A DNA stretch of 64,000 nucleotides from Burkholderiales bacterium (GTDB taxonomy: Bacteria; Pseudomonadota; Gammaproteobacteria; Burkholderiales; SG8-41): positions 62,001 through 126,000 of the forward strand of contig JAUXYA010000015.1 in NCBI GenBank assembly GCA_030684405.1, in the 5' to 3' direction. The position numbers and the translations under genes are program-made. The notes below the pieces were generated by a model, which was given only the letters and a program-made list of their open reading frames with translations, did not search any database and was not told where the DNA came from. Of this stretch, positions 25,931-35,246 are shown in pieces (position 1 is the stretch's first letter; the number at the start of each line of letters is the position of its first letter).

Positions 25931-26929
25931 TCAGGCTGGAGCTTGGTAAATGCCCTGCAAGCGACACATCGCTGCGTGGGCTTCGGTTTCAAGGCGGTCG
26001 ACGATTGCCGCCAGTGGCTCGATTCTGTCGGCGAACACCACGCCCTGGCCGCAGGACAACATTGCCTTCTCGACGTCGCCGCATTCATAGGCCTTGCGGC
26101 CGACTGTCCCCATGATGTGTGGCAGCAGTGCGGCGGTGTTGTCGGGTTCGTCCTTCTCAAGCTGCTGGATCATTGCGACATGCGCGGTCTTCAGCGCGCG
26201 CTGGGTATTGCGCATCGACTGCAGCAGCAGTGTGGTGTCGGTTTCGGCGGCAGCGACCAGGCGCTCCTTGTACTGGCGGTGCGCCCAGATTTCTTCGGAT
26301 ACGAGGAAGCGCGTGCCCATCGCGACGCCCTCGGCCCCCAGCGCCAGCGCAGCCACCAGTTGTTCGCCGGTACCGAGTCCGCCGGCCACGATCACCGGAA
26401 TTTTCACGGCGCGCGCCGCTGCGACGCCGGCAACGATGGTGCCCACGGGCTCGATACCGGGATGGCCGCCGGCCTCAAAGCCGATCACGGTCACGGCATC
26501 GGCGCCCAGAGACTCGGCTTTTTTCACGTAGCGCAGCACACCCGGCACCTTGTGCAGCACGATGATGCCGGCGTCCTTCAACCTGCGGATGTAGGCCTCG
26601 GGATTGTTGCCCGCAGTTTCGACGAACCTGACGCCTTCCTCGATCACCGCATCGATCAGCGGAATGACGCGGTCGATGCCGTCGCGGCTGACGCGAATCA
26701 TGATGTTGACGCCGAAGGGCTTGCCTGCGCTCAGTTCGCGGCAGCGGCGTATGCCCTCGCGCAGCGCTTTCACGTCAGGAAAGCTTGCCGCAGTCATGAA
26801 GCCGATCAGCCCCGCGCGCGCGACCGCGGCGACATAGACCGGGTCGGCCAGCCACATCAGTCCACTGGCGACGATGGGCAGGCGGATGCCGTAGAGCTCG
26901 GTGATGCGGGTTTTGAATGGGGCGTTCAT
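25931..26929 (-). CDS. Nitronate monooxygenase-like FMN enzyme
   Basis: 332 residues from ATG 26929. The TIM-barrel 2-nitropropane dioxygenase/nitronate monooxygenase pattern is plain: 'PIVASGLMWLADPVYVAAVARAG', 'VTVIGFEAGGHPG', 'IPVIVAGGLGTGEQLVAALALGAEGVAMGTRFL'. The glycine-rich stretch binds FMN phosphate and the His of EAGGHPG is the usual base. Many members do not act on nitronates but serve as enoyl reductases or quinone reductases, which may fit the surrounding CoA pathway better. Confidence 0.85.
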   Translation of the reverse strand: MNAPFKTRITELYGIRLPIVASGLMWLADPVYVAAVARAGLIGFMTAASFPDVKALREGIRRCRELSAGKPFGVNIMIRVSRDGIDRVIPLIDAVIEEGVRFVETAGNNPEAYIRRLKDAGIIVLHKVPGVLRYVKKAESLGADAVTVIGFEAGGHPGIEPVGTIVAGVAAARAVKIPVIVAGGLGTGEQLVAALALGAEGVAMGTRFLVSEEIWAHRQYKERLVAAAETDTTLLLQSMRNTQRALKTAHVAMIQQLEKDEPDNTAALLPHIMGTVGRKAYECGDVEKAMLSCGQGVVFADRIEPLAAIVDRLETEAHAAMCRLQGIYQAPA

Positions 26930-26947
26930 GAATGCAGAAAGCAATTA

Positions 26948-27054
26948 ATTAACAGGATGGACAGGATTTACAGGATGAAACCCGTTTATCGAAGCAATCG
27001 GTTTCCGGTCAAGCCGGTTTTTATCTTGTAAATCCTGTCCATCCTGTAAATTGG
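26948..27054. repeat. Dispersed inverted repeat, family R3 ('aacaggatggacagg')
   Basis: TTAACAGGATGGACAGGATT near 26948 and its inverse (AATCCTGTCCATCCTGTAAA) near 27030 form a long imperfect hairpin filling the gap between the NDP-forming synthetase and nitronate monooxygenase-like genes. A second copy lies at 29226-29308. Confidence 0.8.
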
Positions 27055-27057
27055 TTT

Positions 27058-29181
27058 TCAGTCTTTCAACACCACCAACGCATCCGCAGCCACCACACCT
27101 GTAGCGTTGACGAACAGCGGGTTGATGTCGATTTCGGCGATGCGGTCGGCATGATCGGCGGCGAGCAGTGACAGCCGCGACAGGATGTCGGCCAGTGCGT
27201 TGATGTTGCAGGCCGGCTTGCCGCGGTAGCCCTGCAGCAGCTTCACGCCGCGGATTTCGTGGATCATCGTCTTCGCGGTTTCCGTATCGAAGGGCGCGTA
27301 GCGGTGGGTTACGTCGTGCATGATCTCGGTGAACACACCACCCAGTCCGAAGGCAATCAGCGGACCGAAATGCGGGTCGTTGACCGCGCCGACAATGATT
27401 TCCTCGCCGGTCGCCATCTGCTGCACCAGGATACCGTCGATGCGGGCGTCGGCCTTGTATGCTTTTGCCGCCGCCAGCACTTCGCGCGCCGCCTGCTTGA
27501 GGCCGTCGAGCGTCGTAATGTTGAGGCGGATCACGCCGGCCTCGGTCTTGTGCGGGATGTCCGCGGATTCGATTTTCACTGCCAGCGGGAAGGGCAGGGG
27601 CGCGGTCGCGAGTTTCTCCACGGCATCCGCCGCGAGCAGTGTCTCGCCGGTTACCGGTATGCCGTAGGCCTTGAGGATGGCCTTCGAGGCGTGTTCGCCC
27701 AGAGTGCCGGTGCCTTTGAGTTCCAGTTTTTGCGGTGCCACCGCGCGCTTGCTGCCACGGGCGCGCCGGGCTTCCAACTCGCGCTTCTTGCCGGCGAAGT
27801 CCGCCAGCGCGGCCAGCGCATCGACGGTGCGTCCCGGCGCGAGAATGCAGGGCACGCCGTGGCTTTCGAGATAATCCATTGCGGCGCGATTGTCGTCGGG
27901 AGAAGTCGGCCAGTTCAGCAGCAGCGGCTTGTCGCAGCCCTGCAGCATCTCGACGAGGCCTTCGGCCCAGACCTGGGCGACGTTGCCGCGCGGCGAGCGT
28001 GCGACGATGGCGTCGATATTGGGATCGGCGAGCACCTCGCGCATGGTATTGGTGTACGACGCAAAGTTGTCGTTGTAGCCCTGCGCCGTGGTGTCGATCG
28101 GGTTTTCGATTGAGGCATAGGCGACGACGATGCCGCGCAGCTTCTCACGGGTCGCATCGGCAAGCCGGGGCAGGGTCAGGCCGCGTGCCACGCAGCGGTC
28201 GGCGAGCAGCACACCGGCGCCGCCGGAGAGGGTCATCACGCCGATGCCCCGACCTTTCGGCAGCTTGCGCGCGCGGAAGGCCTTGCAGTAATCCACCAGG
28301 TCATCGACGTCCTGCACCTCGATGAAGCCGCCTTCACGGAACGCAGTGCGAAACAGTTCGTAACCGGCGGTCAGCCGCGCGGTGTGCGAAGTCGCAGCCT
28401 TGCTGCCGATGTCGGTGTTGCCGACTTTCCAGATCAGGATCGGCTTGCCCAATTCCAGCGCGCGGGCGCCGAGCCGGCGCAGCCGCTTGCCCTCGGTGGT
28501 GCCCTCGAGGAAGGCGGTGAGGATCTCGACATCGGGACGTTCGATCAGGTGTTCCATCCAGTCAAGCGCCGTGAGGTCGGCCTCGTTGCCGGTGGAGACG
28601 ACGTGATTGAAGCCGAGGCCGTAGTAGCAGGCGACTGCGACCACGCCGAAGCCGAAGCCACCGGACTGGGTGACCATTGCGATCGGACCGGGCTTCAGCG
28701 TGCGCAGCTGCAGCGTTCCGCCGAAGCCAAGGCGGAAATCGGCATCGAGGTTGAGCACGCCGAGGCAGTTGGGGCCGACGACACGCACGCCACTCGATTT
28801 CACTGCAGCCAGCAGCTTGTCGTTGAGCGCCTTGCCGGCTTCACCGGCTTCGCTGAAGCCGGCCGAGAGCACCACTGCGAAGGGTATGCCGGCCTTGCCG
28901 CATTGCTCGATGGCGCCCGGCACCATGTGCCCGGCAACCGCGATCAGCGCCACGTCGCAGGGCTGTGGCACTGCGGTGACGTCGGGATAGCAGGTCAGCC
29001 CCTTGATTTCCGTGTACTTCGGGTTCACCGGATAGACCTTGCCCTTGTAGCCGTATTCGGTGAGCAGCTTGATCGGCTGGCCGCCGATACGTGCGAGGTC
29101 GGTGGAGGCGCCGATGATGGCGACGCCGCGGGGGTCAAGCAGGCGCGAGAGGTCCGGGGCAGGGCTGGGCTGAGTTGACAT
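27058..29181 (-). CDS. NDP-forming acyl-CoA synthetase (acetate-CoA ligase family)
   Basis: 707 residues from ATG 29181. The order is CoA-binding domain ('RLLDPRGVAIIGASTDLARIGGQP'), succinyl-CoA ligase-like domains ('VTQSGGFGFGVVAVACYYGLG', 'SGGAGVLLADRC'), and a C-terminal ATP-grasp ('KAILKAYGIPVTGE', 'FGPLIAFGLGGVFTEIMHDV'). The phospho-histidine is likely in 'KAATSHTARL'. It forms acyl-CoA with ATP or GTP, giving the nucleoside diphosphate. It is a second, mechanistically different acid-activating enzyme in this catabolic run. Confidence 0.9.
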   Translation of the reverse strand: MSTQPSPAPDLSRLLDPRGVAIIGASTDLARIGGQPIKLLTEYGYKGKVYPVNPKYTEIKGLTCYPDVTAVPQPCDVALIAVAGHMVPGAIEQCGKAGIPFAVVLSAGFSEAGEAGKALNDKLLAAVKSSGVRVVGPNCLGVLNLDADFRLGFGGTLQLRTLKPGPIAMVTQSGGFGFGVVAVACYYGLGFNHVVSTGNEADLTALDWMEHLIERPDVEILTAFLEGTTEGKRLRRLGARALELGKPILIWKVGNTDIGSKAATSHTARLTAGYELFRTAFREGGFIEVQDVDDLVDYCKAFRARKLPKGRGIGVMTLSGGAGVLLADRCVARGLTLPRLADATREKLRGIVVAYASIENPIDTTAQGYNDNFASYTNTMREVLADPNIDAIVARSPRGNVAQVWAEGLVEMLQGCDKPLLLNWPTSPDDNRAAMDYLESHGVPCILAPGRTVDALAALADFAGKKRELEARRARGSKRAVAPQKLELKGTGTLGEHASKAILKAYGIPVTGETLLAADAVEKLATAPLPFPLAVKIESADIPHKTEAGVIRLNITTLDGLKQAAREVLAAAKAYKADARIDGILVQQMATGEEIIVGAVNDPHFGPLIAFGLGGVFTEIMHDVTHRYAPFDTETAKTMIHEIRGVKLLQGYRGKPACNINALADILSRLSLLAADHADRIAEIDINPLFVNATGVVAADALVVLKD

Positions 29182-29225
29182 GGATTGAATTGACGAGATG
29201 GAAAGGACTGAAAATTCCAGAAGCA

Positions 29226-29308
29226 ATTAACAGGATGGACAGGATTTACAGGATAAAAGCAGAATGAATTACGGCGGGGATTTTAGGGTTTTATCCTGTA
29301 AATAAAAG
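29226..29308. repeat. Dispersed inverted repeat, family R3
   Basis: AATTAACAGGATGGACAGG at 29226 with a partial inverse TTTTATCCTGTAAATAAAAG near 29290, upstream of the NDP-forming synthetase. It is a shorter copy of the element at 26948. Confidence 0.75.
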
Positions 29309-29312
29309 TCGT

Positions 29313-30272
29313 TCAATTAGTGCGCATGTTGGCAACCTTGACCAGGTTCGCCCACTTCTCGGTTTCGCTGCGGATGAAGGCGGTGAATTCCTCGGGGGAA
29401 CTGGCCACCGGCTCGGCACCCTGCCCCGAGAGTTTCTCGACGATATCCGGCGCGCGCAGCGCCTTGACGGCCTCGGCATGCAGTCGCGTGATGATGGGCC
29501 TCGGCGTGCCTGCCGGCGCGAGCAGGCCGTACCAGCCGCTGGCGCTGTAACCGGGCAGGGTTTCACCGATGGTCGGCAGCTCGGGCAGCAGCGCCGAGCG
29601 CTTCGCGGAGGTGACCGCCAGTCCGCGTACCTTGCCGGACTTGATGTGCGGCGTGATGATCAGGCTGTTTTCGTAGCTCATGTCGACTTCGCCGGAGACC
29701 AGCGCCACCAGTGCCGGCGCACCGCCCTTGTAGGCGACGTGGGTGATGTCGACCTTGGCCATCAGCTTCAGCAACTCGCCCGCGAGGTGTGTAATCGTGC
29801 CGTTGCCCGAGGACCCGTAGTTGAGCTTGCCGCTCTTTTTGGCCAGCGCGAGCAGTTCCTTGACGCTTTTTGCCGGCACCGAGGGATGTGTGACCAGCAC
29901 GCTGGTCACTGTGACGCTCTGGGTGATCGGTGCGAGGTCGCGCAGCGTGTCATAGCCGAGCTTGGGATTCAGGCTTTTCGCAACGGCGAGTCCACCGATG
30001 GTGCCCATCACCAGCGTGTAGCCATCGGGCGCCGATTTGGCGACCTGTTCGGTGCCGATCGCGCCGCCGGCGCCGCCGCGGTTTTCGATGACCACCTGCT
30101 GGCCCAGCGACTCAGCCATCTTCGGGGCCATCAGGCGCGTAACGATGTCGGTGGGGCCACCCGGCGGAAAGGGCACAACCAAGCGTATCGGCTTGGCAGG
30201 ATAGGACTGGGCGCCCGCGGGCAGCGCGAGTCCGGCGGCGAGCAGCGGCAGTAGCAGCAGGGATCGGTTCAT
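29313..30272 (-). CDS. Bug/TctC-family periplasmic substrate-binding protein
   Basis: 319 residues with a signal peptide ('LLLPLLAAGLALPAGAQS'). Bug blocks include 'YPAKPIRLVVPFPPGGPTDIVTRLM', 'VIENRGGAGGAIGTEQVAKSAPDGYT' and 'HVAYKGGAPALVALVSGEVD'. GAGGAGG precedes the ATG. It lies between the GST and the NDP-forming synthetase; the ligand is unknown. Confidence 0.92.
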   Translation of the reverse strand: MNRSLLLLPLLAAGLALPAGAQSYPAKPIRLVVPFPPGGPTDIVTRLMAPKMAESLGQQVVIENRGGAGGAIGTEQVAKSAPDGYTLVMGTIGGLAVAKSLNPKLGYDTLRDLAPITQSVTVTSVLVTHPSVPAKSVKELLALAKKSGKLNYGSSGNGTITHLAGELLKLMAKVDITHVAYKGGAPALVALVSGEVDMSYENSLIITPHIKSGKVRGLAVTSAKRSALLPELPTIGETLPGYSASGWYGLLAPAGTPRPIITRLHAEAVKALRAPDIVEKLSGQGAEPVASSPEEFTAFIRSETEKWANLVKVANMRTN

Positions 30273-30296
30273 GGGTGTCCTCCTCGGATTGTTTTC

Positions 30297-30911
30297 TTAT
30301 TGATCGACGTGCACGGTGGCCGTCATCGATGGTCGCTGTGCAAATTTATCGTACCAGCCGGTGATGCGCTCATTGCCGTTGCGCCAGCCGAGTGTGGCAA
30401 AACGGAAATCGGTATAGCCCAGCGCGCAGGCAATGGCGACATGGCCGATGCCGACCGCGTCGGCAGTGAGCGACTCGGCCTCGCGGTCGAGGGCGGTGAT
30501 GGCATTGCGCACCTTGAGTTCGAAGGCCGCCAGCGTTTCCGGCGACTGCTGTGTGGCCGGTCGCAGCATTTCATTGCGCCACAGCATCAGGTTGTCGAGC
30601 AGGTTGCTGCCCAGCGCATGTCGCCGCAGTGCGGTCCAGCGTGCGGGCCCGGGCAGCGGGAACAGTTTCGCGCTGTCATGCAGGCTGTCGAGGTATTCAC
30701 AGATCACCGTCGAATCGTAGAGCGCCGTGCCATCGTCGAGCAGCAGCGTCGGAATTTTCCCGGTGGGGTTGATTTTCAGCAGCTCGGCATTGGGCCGCGT
30801 CATCGCGACGGCCGCGCGTTCACATTCGAAGCGATCAGCCAGTCCGCATTCATGGGCGAACACCATGACCTTGCGCACGAAGGGCGAGCGCGAGGACCAG
30901 AACAGTTTCAT
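30297..30911 (-). CDS. Glutathione S-transferase family protein
   Basis: 204 residues from ATG 30911, which overlaps the hydrolase stop codon as ATGA. N-domain: 'KLFWSSRSPFVRKVMVFAHECGL' with Ser at the active-site start, 'INPTGKIPTLLLDDGTALYDSTVICEYLD'. The helical C-domain includes 'GIGHVAIACALGYTDFRFATLGWR'. Translational coupling to the upstream hydrolase points to a shared pathway, perhaps ring-opening isomerisation or removal of a reactive intermediate. Confidence 0.88.
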   Translation of the reverse strand: MKLFWSSRSPFVRKVMVFAHECGLADRFECERAAVAMTRPNAELLKINPTGKIPTLLLDDGTALYDSTVICEYLDSLHDSAKLFPLPGPARWTALRRHALGSNLLDNLMLWRNEMLRPATQQSPETLAAFELKVRNAITALDREAESLTADAVGIGHVAIACALGYTDFRFATLGWRNGNERITGWYDKFAQRPSMTATVHVDQ

Positions 30912-31696
30912 GCGCCAAGTTTTTTCATATAGCCGATGATGGCCTCGGCCACCGCGGCGGGCTGCTCGGGGAGCAGTGCGTGCGCGGCATTGTCGATGCG
31001 GGCGATGGTGACGCGGTCGGCGCCCCACTCGTCGCGGTAGCAGTAGACGCTGTCAGGCGGCGACAGCGGATCCTTGAGCGAGAGCACGTCGAGCACCGGC
31101 GCCGTCCCCGCGGTCCACCATTCCGGCTTGGGCGTTGCCTCGGTCGCATCGCGCTCGGCGTGCATCACCTCGTCGCTCCAGCCGCCGAGCCAGACCCGGG
31201 CATCGTTGCCGGGCGCAAAGAACACGTGCTGCAGGTGTTTCAGCCGCACGTCCTCCGGCAGATCCATCTGGTGACATTTGTTGATCGAGTCGCGCAGTTC
31301 CGGCGCCAGCGGCCAGGTGTGCGTGGCCGCGAGCAGCACCACGGCGCGGGTGAGTTCCGGATAATCGGCAGCGAAGGCGCGGGCTACGAAGTTGCCGAAG
31401 GCATGGCCGGCCACGACGGTGGGCTCGCCACCGTCGTGACGGATTACCGCAGCAATGTCCGCCGCAAAATCGTGCAGCGTGATCCCCTTGAGGGGGCCGC
31501 TGCTACCACCGAGGCCACGTGGTTCAGGACATAGCGCACGATAACCGGTGTCGGCAAGGCGCTGCGCGATTTCGAAGAAATCGGCGGCGCCGCGTCCCAG
31601 CGAGGGCATCATCACGATGCGCGGACCGGTGCCGAAGGCATGGACTGCAATGCGGACTTTTCCGTGCTCGACGGTGAAGGCTGTGGGCTTGGGCAT
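30908..31696 (-). CDS. Alpha/beta-hydrolase fold protein with Ala at the nucleophile position
   Basis: 262 residues with the whole alpha/beta-hydrolase layout: 'GPRIVMMPSLGRGAADF', 'CPEPRGLGGSSGP', 'EPTVVAGHAFGNFVARAFAADYPE', Asp in 'VLSLKDPLSPPD', and His in 'IDNAAHALLPEQP'. The nucleophile elbow normally reads G-x-S-x-G but here is Gly97-His-Ala99-Phe-Gly101, so the serine is replaced. It is either not a serine hydrolase, a non-catalytic binding protein, or a lyase-type member using other residues. It is first in the pair with the GST. Confidence 0.85.
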   Translation of the reverse strand: MPKPTAFTVEHGKVRIAVHAFGTGPRIVMMPSLGRGAADFFEIAQRLADTGYRALCPEPRGLGGSSGPLKGITLHDFAADIAAVIRHDGGEPTVVAGHAFGNFVARAFAADYPELTRAVVLLAATHTWPLAPELRDSINKCHQMDLPEDVRLKHLQHVFFAPGNDARVWLGGWSDEVMHAERDATEATPKPEWWTAGTAPVLDVLSLKDPLSPPDSVYCYRDEWGADRVTIARIDNAAHALLPEQPAAVAEAIIGYMKKLGA

Positions 31697-31799
31697 GGCG
31701 CTGGAACCTGCTTGTTCGAGAGGAGGCGGGATTCTACCGTGTCACGGCAGGGCTGCCGGCAAATTGTCCACTAGATGGATATCTGGAAAACTGCCGGCA

Positions 31800-32936
31800 T
31801 CAGAGAATTCTTTCCCCGAACTTCTTCAGAGCTGCCGGTGACAGCGTCAGGCCGAGGCCCGGCTGTTCCTTCAGGTGGAGCATGCCCTTGGCAATCTTCG
31901 GCGGATCTTCGAACAGTTCCGCCTGCAGCGGATCGAGCTCTGGATCGGTGAATGACTCGACGATGCAGCCCGCAGGGCTGCCGGCGACGATGTGGGCATG
32001 GATGAAACAGTCATGGTGAGGCGCGACCTGCACCTGGTTCAGTTCGCACAGCGCGGCGAGTTTGCGGCCGGTGGTGAAGCCGCCCATCATCGTGCAGTCG
32101 AACTGCAGGATGCTGATGGCGCCATCTTCGATCAGGTCGCGGCAGCCATAGGCGGTCAGTTCGCTTTCGCCGGCTGACAGGGGAATGTTCGTCTGCTGCG
32201 CGAGTTTCACCAGTTCGCGATGGTCGTCGGCCCAGCGCACCGGTTCTTCCAGCCAGCGCGGATTGAGTGGCAGCATCTCGCGCGCTGCGGTGATCGCAGT
32301 GGGCAGGTCCCAGGCGCGGTTGCAGTCGACCATCAGGTCCTTGTCGGGACCGATGATGTCGCGGATCAGTTCCAGCCGTTTCATGTCTTCCTTCAGCGGC
32401 ATGCCGCCGACCTTGGCCTTGAAGCCCTGGTGGCCCTGGGCTTTCAGCATCTGCATCTCGTCCTTCAGTTCCGCCATGTCCTTGCCGTCTCGGTAGTAGG
32501 CACAGGTGACGTAGCAGGGGATTTCGCTGCGGAAGCCGCCGAACAACCGGTACAGCGGCAGCTTGGCCGCCTTGCCGACGATGTCCCAGGAGGCGATGTC
32601 CACCGCTGCAGCAATGCGCACGACGGCTTCTCGTGTCCAGCCTTTTTCGGAAGCGATTTTCTGCGCGGTGAGCCAGAACAGGCGGTCATGCAGCTTTTCC
32701 GGTGCCAGCGGATCTTCGCCGATGATGAAGTCGGCGATGCCCGACTTGAAAGCCTTGATCGCGGCCTCGATCGGTGTGTAGCTGGTGGCGATGCCGATGC
32801 CCTCGATGCCTTCGTCGGTGAGCATGCGCACGAGGATTTCATTGGCCTTGGGCACGATGAAATTGCTGACCCAGTACGGGCGCAGGCCTTCATCGGGGGC
32901 GCGGAGGATGTGGACTTCGAGTTGGGTGATTTTCAT
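31800..32936 (-). CDS. Mandelate racemase/muconate lactonizing enzyme family protein
   Basis: 378 residues of the enolase superfamily. Metal ligands are Asp204 (MVDCN), Glu230 (RWLEEP) and Glu257 (SAGESE). A KxK motif (Lys173, Lys175 in GFKAKVGG) and the pair Asp280 with His307/308 (APHHDC) match the mandelate-racemase subgroup, which handles sugar acids and related 2-hydroxy acids. It likely dehydrates or epimerises a carboxylate. It lies between LysR and the alpha/beta hydrolase gene on the same strand. Confidence 0.9.
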   Translation of the reverse strand: MKITQLEVHILRAPDEGLRPYWVSNFIVPKANEILVRMLTDEGIEGIGIATSYTPIEAAIKAFKSGIADFIIGEDPLAPEKLHDRLFWLTAQKIASEKGWTREAVVRIAAAVDIASWDIVGKAAKLPLYRLFGGFRSEIPCYVTCAYYRDGKDMAELKDEMQMLKAQGHQGFKAKVGGMPLKEDMKRLELIRDIIGPDKDLMVDCNRAWDLPTAITAAREMLPLNPRWLEEPVRWADDHRELVKLAQQTNIPLSAGESELTAYGCRDLIEDGAISILQFDCTMMGGFTTGRKLAALCELNQVQVAPHHDCFIHAHIVAGSPAGCIVESFTDPELDPLQAELFEDPPKIAKGMLHLKEQPGLGLTLSPAALKKFGERIL

Positions 32937-32955
32937 TGTTATGGTTGGTGCGTTG

Positions 32956-33918
32956 TTATTGCTGTCGTAAGGAATTGGGGTTTGTTGTCAGTTTAGCGGC
33001 TTTTGCTGGCACCTGTTCCCTGTTCGCGCGCTCGTGGAGTAGTTGGATGAACCTGCGCCCGGCGTGAGGCAGGTATGAATGCCGTCGGTACGTGATGCCA
33101 ACGCGGCGGTACCACGCCAAGCCCGCGATACGCAATTCGCGGGTATTCAGTTTTGCGCTCTGAATTACCTGGCGGGACTGGAATCCAAGCAGATCCGAGC
33201 CGGCAATCGTGCGCATCATCAAGTGTGTCGAGTTGGTTTCCAGTGCGATTACCGGTTCGGGAAGGTCATGGTTGCGAAGGCTTTGCGTCAGGTGCTGGCG
33301 GGACAGCACGGAACTCGATGCCACGGATGCCGACGAAAGAATCCAGCGGTAGGGTACGAGGTCCTTGGGGCGCAGGTGTTTCTTGCGGGCAAGGGGATGG
33401 CTGGCTGATGCCACGACGACGAACTCGTCGTCGAGCAGCGGTTCGTGGGTGAAGTCCGGCGCCGAAGACGGCGGAATGCCGCTGACGATCAAGTCGACGA
33501 CGCCGTCACGCAGGGCAGGCACCAGAACGCTGTTCATGTCGACCATGATCGAAAGCCTGATGCCGCGGGCTTCGGCAAGGCAGGTGGCGCAGATGTCGGA
33601 GAGCAGGTAGTCCGCAATCGCCGGATTGGCGCCCACCCTCAGCAGGCCGCTCTGGCCGTTAACGATGTTGCGCGCCTCTCGGCGCAGGTCATCGAATGCC
33701 ACGCTGAGATTCTTCGCGTGCGCCAGAAGCATTTCCCCGACGGCTGTGACTTCCATGCCTTTGGGTGTGCGCCGGAACAGGGAGGCATTCAGTTCATTCT
33801 CAAGCCTGCGCATGCTTTTGCTGAGGGCGGGTTGGCTGAGGCCGATAATCTCGGCTGCCTTGCCGACATGTCTGGTCTTGGCGACATGGCAGAAGTATTC
33901 GATGTCGCGGATTTCCAT
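32956..33918 (-). CDS. LysR-family transcriptional regulator
   Basis: 320 residues. The N-terminal winged helix (1-60: 'DIEYFCHVAKTRHVGKAAEIIGLSQPALSKSMRRLENELNASLF' by region) is followed by the effector domain (about 90-295). It sits at the head of the minus-strand catabolic genes and diverges from the Bug receptor at 34063, a normal arrangement for control of both. A near-palindrome directly upstream of the start codon could be its autoregulatory site. The inducer is unknown, perhaps the transported acid or its CoA ester. Confidence 0.9.
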   Translation of the reverse strand: MEIRDIEYFCHVAKTRHVGKAAEIIGLSQPALSKSMRRLENELNASLFRRTPKGMEVTAVGEMLLAHAKNLSVAFDDLRREARNIVNGQSGLLRVGANPAIADYLLSDICATCLAEARGIRLSIMVDMNSVLVPALRDGVVDLIVSGIPPSSAPDFTHEPLLDDEFVVVASASHPLARKKHLRPKDLVPYRWILSSASVASSSVLSRQHLTQSLRNHDLPEPVIALETNSTHLMMRTIAGSDLLGFQSRQVIQSAKLNTRELRIAGLAWYRRVGITYRRHSYLPHAGRRFIQLLHERANREQVPAKAAKLTTNPNSLRQQ

Positions 33919-33937
33919 TGATAACCAAAAGTAATCA
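33919..33937. promoter_or_regulatory. Candidate LysR operator
   Basis: TGATAAC-CAAAA-GTAATCA is a seven-base inverted repeat with one mismatch, abutting the LysR start codon in the divergent intergenic region. Size and position suit a LysR-type box with the T-N11-A spacing. Confidence 0.4.
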
Positions 33938-34062
33938 GAAATGTAAAGTGGGATATTTGCAGAAATGAGTTTGCAGTGTCAACCTGACTCCTACTGCGCC
34001 GGAGTTGCTCCAGCAGTGCTGCTGCTGTGAGTGAATTTTTTCCGATTTCCAAGGAGAGAATC

Positions 34063-35040
34063 ATGAGGCCGACTACTCGATGGTTGTTGCGGGCAAGTGT
34101 GCTGGTGGCTTGCGTTTCCTCCGCAGCGGTGATGGCACAGGGGACTGCATCGAAGTCGCTGAGGGTGATCGTCGCCTTTCCGGCAGGAGGAGGGGCGGAT
34201 ATCCTGATGCGCATTGTCAGTCCGGCCGTTTCCGAACGAATCGGCCAGAATCTGGTTATTGAAAACAGACCGGGCGCCAGCGGACTTATCGGAGCGCAGG
34301 TTGCCGTTACCGCAGCCCCCGACTGCCAGACCGTGACGCTTGCGACGTCGAGCAATTTCTCGGTCATGCCGTCCATGGTGTCGAAACCGCCCTACGATCC
34401 GCTCACGGATTTTTCGCCGATCGCGATGATAGCGACTGCGCCGCTGATGCTGACCGTGCATCCTTCGTTGCCGGCCCGGTCGGTGAGGGAACTTATTGCG
34501 CTTGCGAAGGCGAAGCCGCGGGAACTCCTGTTCGCGACGAACGGTGCCGGCTCGATCAGCCACCTGGCGACTGAACTGTTTCAGGACGCCGGGGGAATCG
34601 AGATGACACATGTGCCGTACAAGGGAGGTACGCCGGCGGCGACCGATACAATTGCCGGACATGTTTCGCTGATCATCACTGCGATTCCGACACTTTCTGC
34701 GCATGTGCAAGCAGGGCGGCTCAGGGGGCTGGGCGTGACCGGCGCAAGTCGCTCCAAACTTTTTCCGGAACTGCCGGCCATAGCGGAAAGCGGCCTGCCC
34801 GGATACAGCGCCATCCAGTGGTACGGACTGCTCGGCCCGAAGGGCTTATCTCAGGAATGTGTCGCGGGTCTCAATCGCCACTTTTCGGCCGCTCTGGGTG
34901 CCGCAGACGTTTCTGACCGCTTCCTCAAGAGTGGTTCGGAGCCGGCGCCGATGATGGCTGCCGACTTCGCCGCTTTCATCCGCGCGGACGTGGAGAAGTG
35001 GGCCAGAGTCATCAAGTCGAAGAACATCAAACTGAATTAA
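34063..35040 (+). CDS. Bug/TctC-family periplasmic substrate-binding protein
   Basis: 325 residues from ATG 34063 with AAGGAG seven bases upstream; the ORF upstream of it is not used. A signal peptide ends at 'SSAAVMAQG'. Bug blocks: 'LRVIVAFPAGGGADILMR', 'VIENRPGASGLIGAQV', 'HVPYKGGTPAATDTIAGHV'. One variation is 'TAAPDCQTVTLA' where others have APDGYT. It diverges from the LysR gene and is probably its main transport target. Confidence 0.92.
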   Translation: MRPTTRWLLRASVLVACVSSAAVMAQGTASKSLRVIVAFPAGGGADILMRIVSPAVSERIGQNLVIENRPGASGLIGAQVAVTAAPDCQTVTLATSSNFSVMPSMVSKPPYDPLTDFSPIAMIATAPLMLTVHPSLPARSVRELIALAKAKPRELLFATNGAGSISHLATELFQDAGGIEMTHVPYKGGTPAATDTIAGHVSLIITAIPTLSAHVQAGRLRGLGVTGASRSKLFPELPAIAESGLPGYSAIQWYGLLGPKGLSQECVAGLNRHFSAALGAADVSDRFLKSGSEPAPMMAADFAAFIRADVEKWARVIKSKNIKLN

Positions 35041-35246
35041 GCAATCCTTTGAATTGCTGCATTTTGCACATGGATGAACCTCATGGGCGGTGCCGATTGA
35101 CCTGCGGTGTGGGAACGGGCGCCTCACCTGCCTGCCGTAGGCCGAAATAACCCGTTGTACGTGTGCGCAATTCGAAAGACGGCCATCTCATATGGGCTGG
35201 TCCGCATACTATTTGACTGAATCAACAGACGGGGGATTAGCTGAAC

